Of a stretch of 9,070 nt of DNA, positions 6,061 through 9,070 are shown piece by piece; position 1 is the stretch's first letter; each line of letters opens with the position of its first letter. Origin of the DNA: Motiliproteus sp036960405 (GTDB taxonomy: Bacteria; Pseudomonadota; Gammaproteobacteria; Pseudomonadales; Balneatricaceae); contig JBALWS010000159.1 of assembly GCA_036960405.1 (NCBI GenBank), positions 1-9,070 on the forward strand, in the 5' to 3' direction. The notes under the pieces are model-generated. The model did not search any database, had not been told where the DNA came from, and worked only from the letters and a program-made list of their open reading frames with translations. The position numbers were made by a program, and so were the translations under genes.

Positions 6061-6456
6061 ATGGAGAATTTGGGCGTATTCACCAACGGAATTGAACAAC
6101 ACAATGCGTTGATGGCCGCTGCTATAGAGTCTGATGGGATCTATGTAAAGCACGATGAAAAGCTCTCCTACACAGTAGGCTTATCGAGCGTGGGTCTGCC
6201 AGAGCTGGTAGCCGTCGGGACCGACCAGGAGCAAAACAAGGCACTGTTGTTCGATCTTTTCTATGCCGTAAAGCACCAGGTACTCAAGTTAGAACCGGGT
6301 GCAGTTGACGGGCTCTTTTTTGAAGACGGGTTGGCCTTGGCTACGATGTCTGAGGCTGAAAAGCAGTCAGTCTTATTCGCTGCCCGGACGTTGTACGGTT
6401 CGTGGGACTTTGCAGCCATGAAGATGGTTAATGGTGGTCGTAATGGACAGCAGTGA
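6061..6456 (+). CDS. DUF4262-like protein (131 aa)
   Basis: Residues about 20-60 carry the pattern I associate with the DUF4262 family: SDGIYVKHDEKLSYTVGLSS followed by VGLPELVAVG, the conserved YTVGL and G-x-PEL-V-x-G segments. The family's function is not established to my knowledge. The rest (DLFYAVKHQVLKLEPG, MSEAEKQSVLFAARTLYGSW) fits its alpha/beta layout. GGAG (6049-6052) lies 8 nt before the ATG. The 3' end overlaps the next gene by 14 bp (26 if its upstream ATG is used), implying coupled translation. The call is from motif memory, not a search. Confidence 0.7.
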   Translation: MENLGVFTNGIEQHNALMAAAIESDGIYVKHDEKLSYTVGLSSVGLPELVAVGTDQEQNKALLFDLFYAVKHQVLKLEPGAVDGLFFEDGLALATMSEAEKQSVLFAARTLYGSWDFAAMKMVNGGRNGQQ

Positions 6457-6985
6457 TGGCAAGGTGATCTCCTTCGAGACACATCTTAAAGCCAGGCAGA
6501 ACAAACAGCGATTGAAAAATGAGCTGACCAGGAAGATGGATCAGTCGGGTTGGACGCTGGCCGGTGATCTCGGTGATCTCGGTGATCTCGGTGATGCCGG
6601 TTCAGATGTCTGTGTGTACTTGCTGGACAGTGAAGAAGACGCGGCCCTAGTGTTTGGCAGTAAAGCTACGGAGTTCGATAGCCAGGCGCAGGGAAGTTGG
6701 CATGATCTGATCAACGCATGGGATGTTGTTGCTGACCCGGATCTGCCTTGTGATGGTGAACATTTGCATGTCACTGCTGAACTGGCTCGCCGGGCGATTG
6801 CGTTGACCGGGCTGCTACCAGATAGCTCTACGGTCCCTGCTGGACAGAGAGTGCATTTGATCATGGTGATCGACCGGGATGACTTTGAACAGCCACTGGC
6901 TTCGGTTGTGGCGATCTCGAATGCGCCGATCATGGATGCGGTATCGGTGAGGGCTGTTTTGGAGCGCTGGGTGGAAGAGTCATGA
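6443..6985 (+). CDS. Unknown protein with GDL tripeptide repeat (180 aa)
   Basis: No family recognised. ATG 6443 follows GGTGG (6433-6437) and overlaps the previous gene by 14 bp; ATG 6431 would add four residues (MVVV) and is also possible. The N-terminal 35 residues are basic and helical. Residues 41-53 read GDLGDLGDLGDAG, from a 9-bp tandem DNA repeat. The remaining acidic part has strands such as DVCVYLLDS and VHLIMVIDRDDF and ends with helix VSVRAVLERWVEES. It ends in an ATGA overlap with the next gene, so the two are translationally coupled. Confidence 0.75.
   Translation: MDSSDGKVISFETHLKARQNKQRLKNELTRKMDQSGWTLAGDLGDLGDLGDAGSDVCVYLLDSEEDAALVFGSKATEFDSQAQGSWHDLINAWDVVADPDLPCDGEHLHVTAELARRAIALTGLLPDSSTVPAGQRVHLIMVIDRDDFEQPLASVVAISNAPIMDAVSVRAVLERWVEES
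6563..6595 (+). repeat. 9-bp in-frame tandem repeat
   Basis: Three exact copies of GGTGATCTC (6563-6589) are followed by a partial copy, GGTGAT (6590-6595). Because the unit is 9 bp, gain or loss of a copy keeps the reading frame and only changes the number of Gly-Asp-Leu units. Confidence 0.9.
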
Positions 6986-7539
6986 ATAACATCAATCGTC
7001 GGTACACTCTTACGCCACGGCCAGAGCCCTTATCAAAAAAATACAACGTGCTGGAAAAGAGCAAATGCCGAAAACGCGAAGTATTTGATCTGAAAATAGA
7101 ATATAGCGAAGGAGAAAAAGGGCTCGGGTTTAGGGTTGAATACGAGTCTATTAGCCGTAGGGGTATTTTCGGGAATCGTGTTTTTTTTCATTCAAGCATC
7201 ACCAATCCCAACCCCTCTGAAAGCAGCGGTGTTCCTGCAGGTTATTACCCGCTTGAAGTGGATGGGTTTGATGCTCCAACCGCATCGCTTGGAACGGGTA
7301 CAGGTAGTTTTTTGTGGCGTATTATTTTCGACAACCTGGTGCCTTCTATTCAGAGCAAAGTCTATTTGAAAGGCACTGTTCTGACGGGTGGCGAAACAGA
7401 GTTGCGAAGTGAATTCTGGAAAAAGCTAACGGGCTCACCGGCCCCCTGCGGCCAGAAATTCTGCAGCCCTCTACGGCAGGTAAGCATCGAGCGATTCAAT
7501 AACTTTTGGACATTTGAAGAGATAGACCTAGAGCAGTAA
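6982..7539 (+). CDS. Unknown protein (185 aa)
   Basis: The start codon overlaps the previous stop (ATGA, 6982-6985), with GGAAGAG just upstream. The first 35 residues are strongly basic (NNINRRYTLTPRPEPLSKKY, KSKCRKREVF). The middle is beta-rich (FDLKIEYSEGEKGLGFRVEY, GNRVFFHSSITNP). A Gly/Ser/Thr segment (ASLGTGTGSFLW) precedes a hydrophobic stretch (RIIFDNLVPSIQSKVYL), and Cys residues cluster near the C-terminus (PCGQKFCSP). It is more Lys- and AT-rich than its neighbours, which may mean a different origin. There is no membrane helix and no family recognised. A basic head with a beta core could bind nucleic acid; that is inference. Confidence 0.72.
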   Translation: MNNINRRYTLTPRPEPLSKKYNVLEKSKCRKREVFDLKIEYSEGEKGLGFRVEYESISRRGIFGNRVFFHSSITNPNPSESSGVPAGYYPLEVDGFDAPTASLGTGTGSFLWRIIFDNLVPSIQSKVYLKGTVLTGGETELRSEFWKKLTGSPAPCGQKFCSPLRQVSIERFNNFWTFEEIDLEQ

Positions 7540-7604
7540 TCGGCATGGGAACGGGCGGCAACCCGAACCCACGCCTAACCAGAGAAACACCAGGAGTGTT
7601 ATCA

Positions 7605-7838
7605 ATGGCTATTGAGGATTATACCCAACCCCTCGTAGGGAGGCGAAGGGATCTGTTGGAGTCAGAAGTCGAGCAAATTATAACTCTATTACGCATAATC
7701 GAGCGTTTGCCTGCACTATCTGAATTGGATGAGCGCCATGTCACACAGGCGACGGCAGTAAATATGCTACTCACTATTCAAAAAAACCATCTGGAGTTGG
7801 CCGAGTGGGCGAGTTCTTTGTTGTCTGAGGTGCCTTAG
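7605..7838 (+). CDS. Small helical unknown protein (77 aa)
   Basis: ATG 7605 is chosen because AGGAG (7592-7596) lies 8 nt upstream; an in-frame ATG at 7545 would add 20 Pro/Thr/Gly-rich residues and has no ribosome binding site. The protein appears all-helical: RRRDLLESEVEQIITLLRII, LDERHVTQATAVNMLLTIQK, LELAEWASSLLSEV. Regular Leu/Ile spacing suggests a helical bundle or a dimerising small protein. No family recognised. It lies 65 bp after the previous gene and is followed by a 125-nt structured leader. Confidence 0.65.
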   Translation: MAIEDYTQPLVGRRRDLLESEVEQIITLLRIIERLPALSELDERHVTQATAVNMLLTIQKNHLELAEWASSLLSEVP

Positions 7839-7963
7839 TCCGTGCGGGACGGCAATCGTTATACCGTATCAACCAAGGATGGGAGAATCCCCCGTGAATT
7901 GGTTGATTAAAACGTGTTTTCTAGCAATCGTTGCCTCAGATAATTTCTATTGGAGGCAATACC
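7839..7963 (+). promoter_or_regulatory. Structured leader hiding a ribosome binding site
   Basis: The 125-nt gap before the last gene holds several nested inverted repeats. ATCAACCAA (7868-7876) and TTGGTTGAT (7899-7907) are perfect 9-bp arms enclosing GGAT/ATCC (7877-7880, 7887-7890). AAAAC and GTTTT (7909-7913, 7916-7920) follow. Then TTGCCTC (7931-7937) pairs perfectly with GAGGCAA (7953-7959), which contains most of the GGAGG ribosome binding site (7952-7956) of the gene starting at 7964. The same TTGC can instead pair with GCAA at 7924-7927 or with GGCAA at 7851-7855, which would free the site. This is the layout of a translational switch. The pairings are read directly; switching and any ligand are inference. 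Confidence 0.5.
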
Positions 7964-8641
7964 ATGAACTATCAACTCAATGTGGACGCACCTAATTACA
8001 ACTGGTGGAAACCTGTTGGCTTTCATTTAGCGTGTAGCAGCCGTAATTCCAATATGAGCCCTAGTGGGTGGCTTGCTGGCTTAATTGCCATGAGAGCAGC
8101 TAAGGGAGCCTCCGTGCTTGTTGTTGAGCGGTTGCCACGGCTCCAGTCCTATATGAAGGGCCTTGGCTTACTCCTCAGTGAAAATGTCGAGTTCAAAACT
8201 ACCAGCGATCCGACCGTCTACCGGGACTATGATGCAGAATTGCTCGTATTCACGGGCGTCGATGTTGGACTACTGTGCAGCACTAAATTGGAGCGCCGCT
8301 TTAGGTCAGATCGAGAGGTCGTCTTCGAGTGCGAATACGCGCCCCTGCAGGACAGAATCCTTGATCAAATATTTGGCCCGGTGTTCGATACGATTTCGGT
8401 TCTACCTGGTGCGTTCGATTCGTACAGAGGCGTTGAATCATTGGCCCTGTCCGAGAAGGCTGAACGCATCGCGTCTGTGTTTGAATCAACGCCGTTAGAA
8501 CAACCTGCAGGCCACACGGATTCGATTAGGTTTCATGCGTCTGGTGAAGTATCGCTGTGTAGATCAGTGACGCCGACAGAGGGTACGTTTTTTAATAGTC
8601 AGCTTAGTTCTGGCGACAGTCATGAAACTGGACACCCATAG
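7964..8641 (+). CDS. Unknown protein, last gene of the block (225 aa)
   Basis: ATG 7964 is chosen for the strong GGAGG 7 nt upstream; an in-frame ATG at 7931 falls on no such site. No family recognised. Residues 31-56 (SPSGWLAGLIAMRAAKGASV then LVVER) form a helix followed by a hydrophobic strand, as in a Rossmann-like or other alpha/beta fold. Later segments DAELLVFTGVDVGLL and EVVFECEY look like further strands. The last 50 residues are polar and Ser/Thr/His-rich, probably flexible. It lacks a signal peptide and has no convincing membrane helix. Its leader can form a hairpin over the ribosome binding site, so its translation may be controlled separately from the rest of the block. Confidence 0.75.
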   Translation: MNYQLNVDAPNYNWWKPVGFHLACSSRNSNMSPSGWLAGLIAMRAAKGASVLVVERLPRLQSYMKGLGLLLSENVEFKTTSDPTVYRDYDAELLVFTGVDVGLLCSTKLERRFRSDREVVFECEYAPLQDRILDQIFGPVFDTISVLPGAFDSYRGVESLALSEKAERIASVFESTPLEQPAGHTDSIRFHASGEVSLCRSVTPTEGTFFNSQLSSGDSHETGHP

Positions 8642-8982
8642 TCAGCTTCTGATCGTCCTACGTCACGCTGGCTGATCATCAACACCAAATTAAATGGATA
8701 GCAAAATCAGTTTTTGGTCATCCTGGTTAGTAAACTGATCGCTTTCGTCATCAGTTGGACAAGCATATTCATGATCTGGAGGTGTTCGTCATAGAGCTGG
8801 TCAGTTGAATCCACAGCCCATACCGGACATTGAACGAACGGCTGGTTTCGGCAGTAGCTGCGACAGAGCGGTCACTCAGGTCATAGAATTGCGGTAGGCA
8901 AAATACAAGACCTGCCCCATGAACCCTCACTTTCTTGTAATGTCATCCAGCACCCGATTAGTTTATGCTGGCTGATTAGTCT
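8642..8982. other. Gene-free region with scattered short repeats
   Basis: No convincing gene on either strand; the longest minus-strand frame (8769-8930, GTG start, 53 aa) lacks a ribosome binding site. ATCAGTTT (8706-8713) and AAACTGAT (8732-8739) are perfect 8-bp inverted arms, and ATCAGTT recurs at 8750-8756, with TCAGTT again at 8801-8806. GCTGGCTGAT occurs at 8667-8676 and 8967-8976, exactly 300 bp apart. The region could be regulatory, an att site or origin-related; no feature decides between these. Confidence 0.45.
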
Positions 8983-9069
8983 ATGGCTATCTATTCACTC
9001 CGCTCAAAGGGATTTGGTGTCTGGCGTCAACTATCTTGGCCGGTCCGCGACAACTATGATGGCCGGTTA
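8983..9069 (+). CDS. Weak ORF running off the right edge
   Basis: From ATG 8983 a frame stays open to the window end (29 residues, beginning MAIYSLRSKGFGVWRQLSWP). A stop codon lies just upstream and there is no ribosome binding site, so evidence is poor. The 23-bp repeats fall inside it in different codon phases, which speaks against coding. Confidence 0.2.
   Translation, partial: MAIYSLRSKGFGVWRQLSWPVRDNYDGRL
9028..9067 (+). repeat. Two 17-bp direct repeats, 23-bp period
   Basis: CAACTATCTTGGCCGGT (9028-9044) and CAACTATGATGGCCGGT (9051-9067) match at 15 of 17 positions. A very degenerate third unit may begin at 9005 (CAA in phase, 10 of 23 positions shared). The period is in the range of plasmid iterons or recombinase arm sites. 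The array may continue beyond the window. Confidence 0.6.
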
Positions 9070-9070
9070 G

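Noticed and set aside
5346..6933. Minus-strand frames at 5346-5606, 5616-5981, 6261-6482 and 6541-6933
   Set aside because: Antisense to plus-strand genes that have good ribosome binding sites and coupled spacing.
7136..8498. Plus frames 7136-7369 and 8163-8498, minus frame 8301-8489
   Set aside because: Each is nested in a longer gene with a better start and no ribosome binding site of its own.
8769..8930. Minus-strand 53-aa frame with GTG start in the gene-free end
   Set aside because: No clear ribosome binding site, no recognisable content, and short enough to arise by chance.
8642..9070. Integron attC site or CRISPR array
   Set aside because: No paired attC core sites and no regularly spaced identical repeats with spacers; only two-copy or scattered short repeats are present.

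Overview
The window looks like accessory DNA (a plasmid or an integrated genomic island) from a gammaproteobacterium of moderate GC content. This rests on an IS256-family transposase of proteobacterial type, a KfrA-like regulator of the kind common on proteobacterial plasmids, a tyrosine recombinase, and a long run of genes I cannot assign to families. I cannot name the genus, nor decide plasmid versus island.

Left part (1-1816): the minus strand carries the 5' part of a coiled-coil protein gene that runs off the left edge. An apparently intact IS256-family insertion sequence (about 435-1816) lies 83 bp upstream of its start. It has 25-bp imperfect inverted ends and a transposase with the DDE residues in place.

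Middle (1817-3280): a possible terminator is followed by a perfect 12-bp-arm palindrome, then a gene for a KfrA-like DNA-binding coiled-coil protein. A possible 54-aa gene overlaps the regulator's stop codon by one base, and a terminator-like hairpin follows it. Next comes a promoter region for the downstream genes. Its -35 box overlaps a 9-bp word (TACAGTACA) also found in the regulator's palindrome, which suggests the KfrA-like protein controls both units.

Right part (3282-8641): ten plus-strand genes lie close together, several with overlaps or gaps under 35 bp: a 203-aa unknown, a 72-aa unknown, a tyrosine recombinase with all catalytic residues, unknowns of 102 and 127 aa, a DUF4262-like protein, unknowns of 180, 185 and 77 aa, and a 225-aa unknown. 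The last has a 125-nt leader in which a 7-bp stem can hide its ribosome binding site. Only the recombinase and the DUF4262-like protein are recognisable. The block may be an undescribed integrase-associated module, but nothing in the sequence fixes its job.

Right edge (8642-9070): no convincing gene. It holds a cluster of short direct and inverted repeats, a pair of 17-bp near-identical repeats with a 23-bp period at the very end, and a weak ORF running off the edge. No tRNA, rRNA or CRISPR array was seen.
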